58,903 nucleotides of DNA from Streptomyces sp. CBMA291 (GCF_014596525.1 NZ_MSJP01000081.1:1-58903), one strand, 5' to 3'. Shown: positions 24,214 through 33,143, numbered from the stretch's first letter. The notes: generated from the letters alone by a model not told the origin. Translations and numbers: made by a program.

Positions 24214-26890
24214 GCCGCGCGCTCGTATGCCGGGTCGGCTGAGCCCCCGCCGGGTCCTCCGGCCACGGGTGCTTCGGATACCGCCCCCGCAGCTCCGCCC
24301 GCACCGCCCGGTAGCCGTCCCGCCAGAACGACGCCAGATCGGCGGTCACCGCCGCCGGCCGCCCGGCGGGGGAGAGCAGGTGCACGAGGACCGGGACCCC
24401 CGCCACCCTGGGGGTCCGCGCCAGCCCGAACATCTCTTGGAGCTTCACGGAGAGCACCGGCCGCCCACCGCCGTACTCGACCCGGATCCTCGATCCGCTC
24501 GGCACCTCGATCCGCTCCGGCGCCAGCTCGTCCAGCCGGCCCGCCTCGCCCGACGCCCACGGCAGCAGTCTCCGCAGCGCCTGGCCCGCGTCGATCCGCC
24601 CCAGGTCGGCCCGGCGACCGGCCCGGGACAGCTCGGGCTCAAGCCACTCCTCGGCCCGGTCCAGGAGCGCCCCGTCCTCCGCCACGTCCGGCCAGGGCTC
24701 GCCCAGCTCCCGGTGCAGAAAGGCGAGCCGCTCACGCAGCTCCCCGGCCTCCCGGCTCCACCGCAGCAACCCCAGCCCCTCCCGGCGCAGCCCGTCGAGC
24801 AGCGCCGCCCGCACCAGCTCCGGCTCGGCCCGAGCCCCGAGCGGCCGTACCGTCAGCTCGACCGCGCCCAGCCGGTCCACCGAGCGCGCGACCACGTCCC
24901 CGTCCTCCCAGCGGACCTCCTCGCCGGTCGACCGCAGATGCCCCGCCGCCCGCCGCGCCACGTCCTCGTCCACCACGGCCGCGAGACGCACCCGGGCCGT
25001 GGCGTCCCGCGCCGTACGGTCCGCCACCGCCACGGCCAGCCACGGCCCGGACCGCAACCGGGAGCCCTCGGCCAGCCGTGCCCCGCTCCCCGACACCATC
25101 AGATAGCCGCCCTGCTCCCGGGCCCGCGCCAGCCGCTCGGGAAAGGCCAACGCGGTCACCAGCCCGGCCGCCACGTCGTCACCGACCGCACCGCCCCCCT
25201 GCCCGCGACCCGAACCGCCTGCCCCGTCGGTCGTCCGCCCGCGCCCGGACCCACCGGCCCCGTCGGTCGTCCGCCCGCGCCCGGACCCACCGGCCTCCCC
25301 AGCCGCCTCGACGTCCCGTCCACGACCGGAACCACCGGCCACCCCCGGGTCCGCAGCCCCCGTCTCGCCCGCCGAGCGCTCCAGGCGGCGGACCTCCGTC
25401 CTCCAGCGGGCGCCGTACCCGTCGGTGCCCCGGCGAGCCGTGCGCCAGGCCTCCACCAGGTCGTCCCCGTACTCGCGCGGCGGCTCCTCGCCGAGCAGCG
25501 CCACCACCTCCGCCGCCCGCCGCGCCCCGACCTGCGGCGCACCGTCCAGAAGAGCGCGCCCCAGCCGGGGGTGGAGCCCGAGCCGGGACAGCCGTACCCC
25601 TCGCTCCGTCGCCCGGCCCGCCGCGTCCACGGCGCCGACCGATTCGAGGACCGAACGGGCCGCCGTCATCGGCCCGGCGGGCGGCGGGTCGAGCAGGGCG
25701 AGCCCTGCCGCCGTCGGATCGCCCCAGCAGGCCACGCGCAGGGCGAAGTCCGCCAGATCGGCGACCTTGATCTCGGGGGACGGGAAGCGCGGCCTTCCCC
25801 CGTCGCTCGCCTCCGACCAACAGCGGTACACGGTGCCGAAGGCCTCGCGACCCGCCCGGCCGAGCCGCTGGGTCGCCGTCGCCTCGGAGACCGTCACCGT
25901 CGCGAGCGAGCCAAGACCTCTGGCGTGGTCCATGCGCGGCTCGCGCGCGAGACCCGAGTCCACGACCACCCGCACCCCCGGCACGGTCAGGCTGGACTCC
26001 GCCACCGAGGTGGCGAGCACCACCCTGCGCCGCCCGCCGGGCTCCGTGCCCCGCAGCACCGCGTCCTGCACGGCGGCCGGAGCCCGCCCGTGCAGCTGGA
26101 GGACCTCCGCGTCGACATCGGCGAGCAGACCGGCCGTCCGCGCGATCTCCCCCGTACCGGGAAGGAAGCAGAGGACGTCCCCCTCGTGCCGGTCAAGGGC
26201 CAGCCGGACCGTCGCCGCCACGTGCCGCAGCAGCGCCGGGTCCACCCAGGTGCCGTGCGCGGGCCGGATGCCCGGGGGAGGCGCCGCGAAGCGGACCGCG
26301 CAGCCGTACGCCTTGCCCTCGCTCCACACCACCGGCGCGGGCCCCGTGCCGTCCAGGACCGTCAGCAGCTCCGCCCACGCGGTCGCGTCGCTGGTCGCCG
26401 ACGCGGCGATCAGCTTCAGCTCCGGCCGCAGAGCGGCCCGCACATCCACCAGGAAGGCCATCGCCGTGTCCGCGTCGAGGTGCCGCTCATGGCACTCGTC
26501 GAGCAGGACCACGTCCACGCCCGCCAGCTCGGGGTCGCGCTGGAGCCGCTGGAGCAGGATGCCCGTGGTCACCACCTCGACCCGGGTCGCCGGTCCGGCC
26601 CGGCGCTCTCCGCGCACGGAGAAGCCCACCGCGCCGCCGACCTCCTCGCCGAGCAGCCACGCCATCCGCCGGGCCGCCGCCCGCACCGCCATCCGGCGCG
26701 GCTCGGCCACCAGGACCCGCCGCTTCGGTCCCTCTCCTATGAGCCCCGCGAGAGCGAGCGGCACCAGGGTCGTCTTGCCCGTGCCGGGAGGCGCGGACAG
26801 CACGGCCGCACCGCGCCGGTCGAGCGCTTCCAGCAGCTCGGGGACGGCATGGCGGACGGGGAGAAGGTCGAGTGCGTCGTTTCGGATCAC
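24197..26890 (-). CDS. hrpB: ATP-dependent RNA helicase HrpB
   Basis: An 897-aa DEAH-box helicase. It shows motif I APPGTGKTT (K39), motif II LDECHERHLDAD, motif III SATSDAT, motif VI QRLGRAGR, the helicase-associated HA2 domain, and the HrpB-specific C-terminal domain ending near WPEDP. The start is GTG 26890 (MIRNDALDLLPV), the canonical HrpB N-terminus. It has a low-complexity insertion at about residues 505-560 made of Gly-Ser-Gly-Arg-Gly-Arg repeats, absent from the enterobacterial protein and encoded by a 36-bp tandem DNA repeat. Helicase function is clear. The RNA substrate is unknown. It overlaps the DUF3068 gene tail to tail by 17 bp. Confidence 0.92.
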   Translation of the reverse strand: MIRNDALDLLPVRHAVPELLEALDRRGAAVLSAPPGTGKTTLVPLALAGLIGEGPKRRVLVAEPRRMAVRAAARRMAWLLGEEVGGAVGFSVRGERRAGPATRVEVVTTGILLQRLQRDPELAGVDVVLLDECHERHLDADTAMAFLVDVRAALRPELKLIAASATSDATAWAELLTVLDGTGPAPVVWSEGKAYGCAVRFAAPPPGIRPAHGTWVDPALLRHVAATVRLALDRHEGDVLCFLPGTGEIARTAGLLADVDAEVLQLHGRAPAAVQDAVLRGTEPGGRRRVVLATSVAESSLTVPGVRVVVDSGLAREPRMDHARGLGSLATVTVSEATATQRLGRAGREAFGTVYRCWSEASDGGRPRFPSPEIKVADLADFALRVACWGDPTAAGLALLDPPPAGPMTAARSVLESVGAVDAAGRATERGVRLSRLGLHPRLGRALLDGAPQVGARRAAEVVALLGEEPPREYGDDLVEAWRTARRGTDGYGARWRTEVRRLERSAGETGAADPGVAGGSGRGRDVEAAGEAGGSGRGRTTDGAGGSGRGRTTDGAGGSGRGQGGGAVGDDVAAGLVTALAFPERLARAREQGGYLMVSGSGARLAEGSRLRSGPWLAVAVADRTARDATARVRLAAVVDEDVARRAAGHLRSTGEEVRWEDGDVVARSVDRLGAVELTVRPLGARAEPELVRAALLDGLRREGLGLLRWSREAGELRERLAFLHRELGEPWPDVAEDGALLDRAEEWLEPELSRAGRRADLGRIDAGQALRRLLPWASGEAGRLDELAPERIEVPSGSRIRVEYGGGRPVLSVKLQEMFGLARTPRVAGVPVLVHLLSPAGRPAAVTADLASFWRDGYRAVRAELRGRYPKHPWPEDPAGAQPTRHTSARLRREG
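25222..25293. repeat. 36-bp in-frame tandem repeat inside hrpB
   Basis: Two adjacent 36-base copies (25222-25257 and 25258-25293) that look identical. Each encodes 12 residues rich in Gly, Ser and Arg (TTDGAGGSGRGR), and partial related units flank them. A whole-codon period means copy-number change would not disrupt the reading frame. Confidence 0.85.
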
Positions 26891-26915
26891 GCACTCAGTC
26901 TCGTACGGACGCGAA

Positions 26916-26950
26916 AAAGGTGGGTCCCGTTATCCACAGGACCCACCTTT
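26916..26950 (-). terminator. Rho-independent terminator between the methyltransferase gene and hrpB
   Basis: A perfect 12-bp stem (26916-26927 / 26939-26950) with an 11-base loop. Read on the minus strand the stem is followed by a five-base T-run, so it ends the methyltransferase transcript before hrpB begins. It is one of the few canonical intrinsic terminators in the window. Confidence 0.85.
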
Positions 26951-26983
26951 AAGTACGAGAAGCCGCTCGTCACACCAAGTGCG

Positions 26984-27832
26984 TCAGGCGTTCTCCTCCG
27001 CCCGCTCGCACACGAAGATCGCGGTGCCCGGGATGAGATTGCCCCGCAGCGGGGACCAGCCGCCCCACTCCTGCGTGTTCCACGCGGGCCACTCCGGCTC
27101 GACCAGGTCCACCAGCCGGAAGCCGCCGGCCACCACGTCCCGGACCCGGTCGCCGAGCGTCCGGTGGTGCTCCACGTACACCGCTCGCCCCTGCTCGTCC
27201 TGCTCGACATAAGGGGTGCGGTCGAAGTAGGAGGCGGCGACCGACAGGCCCTCGGGACCGGGCTCGTCGGGGAACGCCCAGCGGATCGGGTGCGTCACCG
27301 AGAAAACCCATCGCCCGCCCGGTCGCAGCACCCGCCGGACCTCGCGGAAGACCCGCACCGGATCGGCCACGAACGGCACCGCCCCGTAGGCCGAGCACGC
27401 CAGGTCGAAGGAGCCGTCCCGGAACGGCAGCGCCCCCGCGTCGGCCTCCACCAGCGGCACCTCGTCGCCGATCCGCAGCGCGTGCTGGAGCTGCCGGTGC
27501 GAGAGGTCGAGGGCCACCGGACGGGCCCCCCGCGCCGCCAGCCACCGCGAGCACTGGGCGGCGCCCGCGCCGATCTCCAGGACGTCGAGCCCCTTCAGGC
27601 CGGACGCGGGCCCGAGCAGCCCGGCATCCGCCTCGTCGAGCCCCTCGGGACCCCAGACGAAACGGTCGTCCCCGAGGAACGCCCCGTGATCGCTCTGGTA
27701 CTCGTCGGCGTTCCTGTCCCACCAGCCGCGGCTCGCCCGGCTGCTCTCCGCTTCCCCCGCGTCACGCCGGGTCGCCTCGGCGTCCTCCTCGGCCGCTTCG
27801 GGGCGGACATCGTGCTCGTACTCTTGGTTCAT
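26984..27832 (-). CDS. class I SAM-dependent methyltransferase
   Basis: A 282-aa cytoplasmic methyltransferase with motif I VLEIGAGAAQCSRWL (residues about 84-98), the acidic loop after strand 2 (VALDLSHRQLQ), motif II FDLACSAYGAVPFV and the post-motif RRVLRPGGRWVFSV, that is, the UbiE/type 11 pattern. An acidic 40-residue N-terminal extension precedes WWDRNADEYQSDHG. The substrate is unknown. It reads away from rpsA, with a 346-bp divergent region between them, and a strong terminator follows. ATG 27832 is the only plausible start near the conserved WWDRNADEYQ block. Confidence 0.88.
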   Translation of the reverse strand: MNQEYEHDVRPEAAEEDAEATRRDAGEAESSRASRGWWDRNADEYQSDHGAFLGDDRFVWGPEGLDEADAGLLGPASGLKGLDVLEIGAGAAQCSRWLAARGARPVALDLSHRQLQHALRIGDEVPLVEADAGALPFRDGSFDLACSAYGAVPFVADPVRVFREVRRVLRPGGRWVFSVTHPIRWAFPDEPGPEGLSVAASYFDRTPYVEQDEQGRAVYVEHHRTLGDRVRDVVAGGFRLVDLVEPEWPAWNTQEWGGWSPLRGNLIPGTAIFVCERAEENA

Positions 27833-27953
27833 CTCGCCCGCCGATGTAGTTTGCGCTCAATGCCGATGCGCGCGGATCCCGCCGATGAGGCGTGGAAGGA
27901 CACAAGTTGGTGCCGGAGTCGAGGCGATCTGCCCCGGGTGCGCGCTTCGCGCA

Positions 27954-27982
27954 TTGACCCTGTCCGGCCATCCCCGTATGCT
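27954..27982 (+). promoter_or_regulatory. rpsA promoter
   Basis: TTGACC (27954-27959), exactly 17 bases, TATGCT (27977-27982). This is close to the vegetative sigma consensus and strongly placed for rpsA. Transcription should start near 27989, giving a leader of about 190 nt. Confidence 0.75.
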
Positions 27983-27988
27983 AAAGGT

Positions 27989-28178
27989 TGCGCTGCGGGC
28001 CTGCGCGCCTCAGACGGAGCAGGCCGCGCTCGTACCTTTTGTATGTCCCCTCGGTTTTCGAGGTACCGCCCGTTCGCGGGATGCGTGCTTCATTGGCTGT
28101 CCGGCTTCTTGGTGCGATACGGGCTCTCGGCGTAGCAGTACCTACGACTTTCTGTCCGTAACCGGAGCCCTTTCCCAC
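27989..28178 (+). promoter_or_regulatory. structured rpsA mRNA leader
   Basis: This about 190-nt untranslated leader contains two adjacent small hairpins: 28049-28063 (5-bp stem CCTCG/CGAGG) and 28069-28080 (CCCG-TTCG-CGGG, a UUCG tetraloop). GTACC at 28032-28036 can pair with GGTAC at 28062-28066, which would compete with the first hairpin. Ribosomal protein S1 is autoregulated in some bacteria; a similar role here is inference. Confidence 0.45.
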
Positions 28179-29684
28179 ATGACGAGCAGCACCGAGACCA
28201 CCGCCACCACCCCGCAGGTTGCGGTCAACGACATCGGTAACGAGGAAGCCTTCCTCGCCGCGATCGACGAGACGATCAAGTACTTCAACGACGGCGACAT
28301 CGTCGACGGCGTCATCGTGAAGGTCGACCGGGACGAGGTCCTGCTCGACATCGGTTACAAGACCGAAGGTGTCATCCCGAGCCGCGAGCTCTCGATCAAG
28401 CACGACGTCGACCCGAACGAGGTCGTCAAGGTCGGCGACGAGATCGAGGCCCTGGTTCTCCAGAAGGAGGACAAGGAAGGCCGCCTGATCCTCTCGAAGA
28501 AGCGCGCCCAGTACGAGCGCGCCTGGGGCACCATCGAGAAGATCAAGGAAGAAGACGGCATCGTCACCGGTACCGTCATCGAGGTCGTCAAGGGTGGTCT
28601 CATCCTCGACATCGGCCTCCGCGGCTTCCTCCCGGCCTCCCTGGTCGAGATGCGCCGCGTCCGCGACCTCCAGCCCTACGTGGGCAAGGAGCTCGAGGCG
28701 AAGATCATCGAGCTGGACAAGAACCGCAACAACGTGGTCCTGTCCCGCCGTGCCTGGCTGGAGCAGACCCAGTCCGAGGTTCGCCAGACCTTCCTCACGA
28801 CCCTCCAGAAGGGTCAGGTCCGCTCCGGCGTCGTGTCCTCGATCGTCAACTTCGGTGCCTTCGTGGACCTGGGTGGCGTCGACGGTCTCGTGCACGTCTC
28901 CGAGCTGTCCTGGAAGCACATCGACCACCCGTCCGAGGTTGTCGAGGTCGGCCAGGAAGTCACCGTCGAGGTTCTCGACGTGGACATGGACCGCGAGCGT
29001 GTCTCCCTGTCGCTGAAGGCGACGCAGGAGGACCCGTGGCAGCAGTTCGCCCGGACCCACCAGATCGGTCAGGTCGTCCCGGGTAAGGTCACCAAGCTGG
29101 TTCCGTTCGGTGCGTTCGTCCGCGTGGACGAGGGCATCGAGGGTCTGGTCCACATCTCCGAGCTGGCCGAGCGCCACGTGGAGATCCCGGAGCAGGTCGT
29201 CCAGGTCAACGACGAGATCTTCGTCAAGGTCATCGACATCGACCTCGAGCGTCGTCGCATCAGCCTCTCGCTGAAGCAGGCCAACGAGTCCTTCGGTGCC
29301 GACCCGGCCTCGGTCGAGTTCGACCCGACCCTGTACGGCATGGCCGCGTCCTACGACGACCAGGGCAACTACATCTACCCCGAGGGCTTCGACCCCGAGA
29401 CCAACGACTGGCTCGAGGGCTTCGAGACCCAGCGCGAGGCCTGGGAGACCCAGTACGCCGAGGCGCAGACTCGCTTCGAGCAGCACCAGGCTCAGGTCAT
29501 CAAGTCCCGCGAGGCCGACGAGGCCGCCGCTGCCGAGGGCGCTGCCGCCCCGGCCGCCGGCAACGCCGGTGCGGGCATCTCGGGTGGTTCGTACTCCTCG
29601 GAGTCGGACGACAACTCCGGCGCCCTGGCGTCGGACGAGGCGCTCGCCGCCCTGCGCGAGAAGCTGGCCGGCGGCCAGAGCTGA
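28179..29684 (+). CDS. rpsA: 30S ribosomal protein S1
   Basis: A 501-aa protein that helps the 30S subunit bind mRNA. It contains four S1 RNA-binding repeats at residues about 33-105, 120-187, 205-275 and 290-362. Each is recognisable by its beta-strand pattern, for example VDGVIVKVDRDEVLLDIGYKT, SGVVSSIVNFGAFVDLGGVDG and GKVTKLVPFGAFVRVDEGIEG. The remaining about 140 residues are acidic and then Ala/Gly/Ser-rich, as in actinobacterial S1, instead of the fifth and sixth S1 repeats of E. coli. ATG 28179 follows a GGAG at a rather long distance. Codon use includes more T-ending codons than its neighbours, typical of a highly expressed gene. A strong UUCG-capped terminator follows. Confidence 0.97.
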   Translation: MTSSTETTATTPQVAVNDIGNEEAFLAAIDETIKYFNDGDIVDGVIVKVDRDEVLLDIGYKTEGVIPSRELSIKHDVDPNEVVKVGDEIEALVLQKEDKEGRLILSKKRAQYERAWGTIEKIKEEDGIVTGTVIEVVKGGLILDIGLRGFLPASLVEMRRVRDLQPYVGKELEAKIIELDKNRNNVVLSRRAWLEQTQSEVRQTFLTTLQKGQVRSGVVSSIVNFGAFVDLGGVDGLVHVSELSWKHIDHPSEVVEVGQEVTVEVLDVDMDRERVSLSLKATQEDPWQQFARTHQIGQVVPGKVTKLVPFGAFVRVDEGIEGLVHISELAERHVEIPEQVVQVNDEIFVKVIDIDLERRRISLSLKQANESFGADPASVEFDPTLYGMAASYDDQGNYIYPEGFDPETNDWLEGFETQREAWETQYAEAQTRFEQHQAQVIKSREADEAAAAEGAAAPAAGNAGAGISGGSYSSESDDNSGALASDEALAALREKLAGGQS

Positions 29685-29720
29685 ACAGGCTCTCCGCTGA
29701 GCGCTAGCCGCTAGCGAATC

Positions 29721-29765
29721 GAGGCCCGCTTCCCTTCGGGGGAGCGGGCCTCGGTCTGTTTTTCC
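29721..29765 (+). terminator. rpsA terminator
   Basis: A 14-bp stem (29721-29734 / 29739-29752, one T-G pair) capped by TTCG and followed by a T-rich tail (five Ts). It lies 36 bp after the rpsA stop and is a classic intrinsic terminator. Confidence 0.9.
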
Positions 29766-29811
29766 CACCGGATACGAGCAGATGGCCTCTACGCCTCTAC
29801 GCACCTACATC

Positions 29812-29835
29812 TGTATGCCTGTATGCCTGTATGCC
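29812..29835. repeat. 8-bp tandem repeat TGTATGCC x3
   Basis: Three exact copies of TGTATGCC (29812-29819, 29820-29827, 29828-29835), preceded by two CTCTACGC copies, lie in the gap between the rpsA terminator and the end of the convergent beta-helix gene. Confidence 0.85.
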
Positions 29836-29849
29836 CGTACGGCTGTGGG

Positions 29850-30800
29850 TCAGGGCGTGACACGGATGTTCGTCAGGCCGTTCCCGCCGGTCACCGTGTT
29901 CGAGGCGTACACCGTGGTGGAGCACGAAGCGCTCCGGTTCGTGACGTTGACGGCGAGCCGCTGCGCGCCCGTCGCGCCCCGCAGATCCGAGCGGTTGTCC
30001 CGGAAGACGGTCCCGCAGCCCCAACCGCTCAGCTGGGTGTGGGTCTCGTAGCCGTTGTTCGTCGTGTTCACCCCGGTGTTGTCCTGGACGAGCACGTCGT
30101 TGCCCTTTACATCGACCCAGGAATCGTCGTAGTTGGCGCCGGTGAGACCGCGTCCGTCGAAGGTGTTGCCGACGATCCACGCCCCGGTGGTCCCCTCCTT
30201 GATGTCGACGCTCTCGCCGCCGACGTCCGGCCCGATGACGTTGTCCAGGATCCGGGCGTTGTCGCTGCGGTCGGCGAGGGTGTTGGCCGTGCCGACGTAC
30301 ACGCCCTCGCCCATGCCCCGTCCGTCGTTCCCCGTGTCGTAGATCCGCGAGTTCCGGAGGATCCCGTTCCTGCTGGAGTTGCGGAAGTGGACGCCCTCCA
30401 TGTCCAGACCGTGCACGGTCACTCCGTCGATCACCACGCTCTCCGCCGTGTCGGTCACGATCCCCTTCTGGCCGCCGGTGACCGTGACACCCTGGACGGT
30501 CCAGTACGAGGCTCCGTTCAGATGCAGTCCGTAACCGCCACCGGCGGTCAGTACCGCGCGGGAGGAGCCGGTCAGGGTGATCCGGGACGAGGCGGTGCCC
30601 GGGACCGTGGCCTTGAAATTGCCCGTGTACGTGCCGTCCGCGAGATGGATGGTGTCCCCGGGGCGCGCGGCGGCGAGCGCGGACTTCAGCTGCGCGGCGG
30701 TCGCCACCTCGACAGGTGTGGCGGACGCGGGCGCGGCGGTGACCAGGGGCACGGCGAGGAGGGCCGGAAGCAGGGGGAGGAGCAGCCTTCGGGTGCGCAT
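29850..30800 (-). CDS. secreted right-handed beta-helix protein (pectate/alginate-lyase-like)
   Basis: A 316-aa protein with a Sec signal peptide (RRLLLPLLPALLAVPLV, cleavage near ASA at residue 27). It then has a parallel beta-helix built of repeated short strands with Asn/Ser/Thr turns: GDTIHLADGTYTG, LTGSSRAVLTAGG, WTVQGVTVTGGQKGI, VVIDGVTVHGLDMEGVHF, NGILRNSRIYDTG. This fits polysaccharide lyase or pectate-lyase-like families such as PL1, PL6 or PL9. Three cysteines near the end may form a disulfide. The polysaccharide is unknown. The start ATG 30800 is the first residue of a clear signal peptide. It converges on rpsA. Confidence 0.8.
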   Translation of the reverse strand: MRTRRLLLPLLPALLAVPLVTAAPASATPVEVATAAQLKSALAAARPGDTIHLADGTYTGNFKATVPGTASSRITLTGSSRAVLTAGGGYGLHLNGASYWTVQGVTVTGGQKGIVTDTAESVVIDGVTVHGLDMEGVHFRNSSRNGILRNSRIYDTGNDGRGMGEGVYVGTANTLADRSDNARILDNVIGPDVGGESVDIKEGTTGAWIVGNTFDGRGLTGANYDDSWVDVKGNDVLVQDNTGVNTTNNGYETHTQLSGWGCGTVFRDNRSDLRGATGAQRLAVNVTNRSASCSTTVYASNTVTGGNGLTNIRVTP

Positions 30801-31084
30801 GAGGGGGTGCCTTTCGTGCGGGGCGGGAGGTGTTCCGGTAGGTGCACGAGGGACGGGGTTGCCGGGCGCGAAGCCGTCCCGAGACGGTAGGGAGCGGTAT
30901 CCAGGGTGTCAAGGACCGGACCGGCGGCCGGAGTTCGAACGGTTCCTCCCATCGAGGCAAGCATCGAACATTCGCGCGCTTCTTCCTGTCGGGGTTCGCA
31001 CGGCTCCTCCGGAAGATCGCGCGACGCGGGAATGGTCGCGCCCTACGAAGCGTTCCCACAGAGACACGAGGAGGAGCGGTAGTC

Positions 31085-32023
31085 GTGCTTGATCCCCAGG
31101 ATTTGTACGCATGGGACGCGAAGGGCCTGGCGGTCGTCGACCTGGCCTTGGCGCAGGAGTCGGCCGGGCTGGTCATGCTGTACCACTTCGACGGTTACAT
31201 CGACGCGGGCGAGACCGGTGAGCAGATCGTCGAGCAGCTGCTCGACACCCTGCCCCACCAGCTGGTGGCCCGCTTCGACCACGATCGGCTCGTGGACTAC
31301 CGGGCCCGCCGCCCCCTGCTCACCTTCCGGCGTGACCGCTGGAGCGCGTACGAGACGCCGTCCATCGAGGTCCGTCTCGTCCAGGACGCCACCGGCGCCC
31401 CCTTCCTCGTCCTGTCCGGCCCCGAGCCGGACGTGGAGTGGGAGCGGTTCGCCGCCGCCGTCGGGCAGATCGTCGAGCGGCTCGGCGTGCGCCTCGCGGT
31501 GAACTTCCACGGCATCCCCATGGGCGTGCCGCACACCCGGCCCGTCGGGCTGACCCCGCACGGCAGCCGCACCGACCTCGTGCCCGGCCACCGCAGCCCC
31601 TTCGACGAGGCACAGGTACCCGGCAGCGCCGAGGCTCTCGTCGAGTACCGGCTGACCGAGGCCGGTCACGACACGCTGGGCGTCGCCGCGCACGTGCCGC
31701 ACTACGTGGCCCGCTCGCCGTACCCGGACGCGGCCCTGACCGCTCTCGAAGCCGTCACCGCCGCCACCGGACTGGTCCTGCCGGGCGTCGCCCACTCGCT
31801 GCGGACCGAGGCCCGTCGTACCCAGACCGAGATCGACCGCCAGATCGGCGAGGGCGACGAGGAGCTGGTCGCGCTCGTGCAGGGTCTTGAGCACCAGTAC
31901 GACGCGATGGCCGGCGCCGAGACCCGGGGCAATCTGGTCGCCGAGCCGGTGGACCTGCCGTCGGCGGACGAGCTGGGCCGCGAGTTCGAACGGTTCCTCG
32001 CCGAGCGGGAGGGCGACGCCTGA
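31085..32023 (+). CDS. PAC2 family (proteasome-assembly-chaperone-like) protein
   Basis: A 312-aa PAC2-domain protein, recognisable from LVMLYHFDGYIDAG near residue 29, the GRR/ARRPLLTFRRDRW block, and LAVNFHGIPMGVPHTRP in the second half. In eukaryotes PAC2 chaperones proteasome assembly. In actinobacteria, which have 20S proteasomes, the role of such proteins is undefined. The C-terminus (about 240-312) is charged and probably helical. The start is GTG 31085, with AGGAGGAG about nine bases upstream; longer frames upstream cross the non-coding gap. coaE begins 31 bp after its stop on the same strand. Confidence 0.83.
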   Translation: MLDPQDLYAWDAKGLAVVDLALAQESAGLVMLYHFDGYIDAGETGEQIVEQLLDTLPHQLVARFDHDRLVDYRARRPLLTFRRDRWSAYETPSIEVRLVQDATGAPFLVLSGPEPDVEWERFAAAVGQIVERLGVRLAVNFHGIPMGVPHTRPVGLTPHGSRTDLVPGHRSPFDEAQVPGSAEALVEYRLTEAGHDTLGVAAHVPHYVARSPYPDAALTALEAVTAATGLVLPGVAHSLRTEARRTQTEIDRQIGEGDEELVALVQGLEHQYDAMAGAETRGNLVAEPVDLPSADELGREFERFLAEREGDA

Positions 32024-32054
32024 GCGGCCGAGGGCAGGCCCTAAGCTGCCGCTC

Positions 32055-32660
32055 ATGCTGAAGGTGGGCCTGACCGGCGGGATCGGCGCCGGCAAGAGCG
32101 AAGTGTCACGGCTGCTCGTCTCGTACGGAGCCGTACTGATCGACGCGGACCGGATCGCCCGCGAGGTCGTCGAGCCCGGGACCCCGGGGCTCGCCGCCGT
32201 CGTCGAGGCCTTCGGGGAGGACGTACTCACCGAGGAGGGCACGCTCGACCGGCCAAGACTCGGCTCCCTCGTGTTCTCCGACGCCGAGCGGCTGGCCACG
32301 CTGAACGCCATCGTCCACCCCCTGGTCGGGGCCCGGTCGGCCGAACTCGAAGCCCACGCGCGGGCCGGGGACGTCGTCGTCCACGACGTGCCGCTGCTCG
32401 TCGAGAACGGCCTGGCCCCGCTCTACGACCTGGTCGTGGTCGTGGACGCGACCCCGGAGACCCAGCTGGATCGGCTCGTAAGGCTGCGGGGCATGGCCGA
32501 GTCCGAGGCCCGCGCCAGGATGGCGGCCCAGGCCACGCGCGCGCGGCGGCTGGCGGCGGCGGACGTGGTGATCGACAACGACGGTCCGCTCGACGCGCTC
32601 GCCCCGCAGGTCCGAAAGGTCTGGGAGGAGCTGGCCCGCCGGGCTCGGGAAGGCGCGTAG
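32055..32660 (+). CDS. coaE: dephospho-CoA kinase
   Basis: A 201-aa P-loop kinase that catalyses the last step of coenzyme A synthesis (ATP + dephospho-CoA). It shows Walker A GGIGAGKS at residues 8-15, the CoA-binding DADRIAREVVEPG (DxD region), VHDVPLLVENG, VVVVDATPETQLDRL and the LID segment RLRGMAESEARARMAAQ. Length and motifs are complete, without the fused C-terminal UPF0157 domain that some actinobacteria carry. ATG 32055 gives the canonical N-terminus MLKVGLTGGIG. It is probably co-transcribed with the PAC2 gene and perhaps the TPR gene. Confidence 0.95.
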   Translation: MLKVGLTGGIGAGKSEVSRLLVSYGAVLIDADRIAREVVEPGTPGLAAVVEAFGEDVLTEEGTLDRPRLGSLVFSDAERLATLNAIVHPLVGARSAELEAHARAGDVVVHDVPLLVENGLAPLYDLVVVVDATPETQLDRLVRLRGMAESEARARMAAQATRARRLAAADVVIDNDGPLDALAPQVRKVWEELARRAREGA

Positions 32661-32771
32661 GGACCTCACGGCGGTGCCGGACGCGGAGAGGAACCGCCGC
32701 AGTGCGGCCCCGGGCGCGGAATGCGCGGGCCGGGTCCGGTGTTCAATCACCGAATCGAGGGGAAGGATGCC

Positions 32772-33143
32772 ATGGTGGCCGACAGAAACCCGGAAACCCA
32801 CGTCATCGACTTCCGCGCGGCGGAGCACCTGCTGGCCGCACGGGACCCCCGGGGTGCCGTGAAGCTGCTGGACTCGGTGATCGCCGCCCATCCCGAGAAC
32901 ACGGCCGCACGGCTCCTGCGTGCCCGCGCGTTCTTCGCCGCCGCCCAGCTGCGCCCCGCGCAACTGGAGTTCGAGCTGGTCCTGGAGCGCGAGCCGGACA
33001 ACGCGTTCGCGCACTTCGCCCTCGCCCGCACCTTCGAGCGCTCCGGTCTGACCGAACGGGCCACCCGCCACTTCCGCCTCGCGGCGGCGCTCGACCCGAA
33101 GCCGGAGTACCTCCAGGCGGCTGGTTTCGACACGGAACGGTAG
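32772..33143 (+). CDS. tetratricopeptide repeat protein
   Basis: A 123-aa soluble helical protein containing about three TPR motifs from residue 15 to 115 (AAEHLLAARDPRGAVKLLDSV; AARLLRARAFFAAAQLRPAQ; AFAHFALARTFERSGLTER). TPRs bind proteins, and no enzymatic domain is present. ATG 32772 follows GGGGAAGGA; a longer frame from 32721 is less likely. It lies 111 bp downstream of coaE, the usual position of a small TPR protein near coaE in streptomycetes as far as I recall. Partners are unknown. Confidence 0.82.
   Translation: MVADRNPETHVIDFRAAEHLLAARDPRGAVKLLDSVIAAHPENTAARLLRARAFFAAAQLRPAQLEFELVLEREPDNAFAHFALARTFERSGLTERATRHFRLAAALDPKPEYLQAAGFDTER

Noticed and set aside
24227..28135. A 1,302-codon plus-strand frame opposite hrpB and the methyltransferase gene
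   Set aside because: Pro/Arg-rich antisense translation with no motif. HrpB helicase motifs on the minus strand are decisive.
29797..31176. A longer minus-strand frame over the beta-helix gene
   Set aside because: It is out of frame with the signal peptide and beta-helix repeats, which define the gene at 29850-30800.
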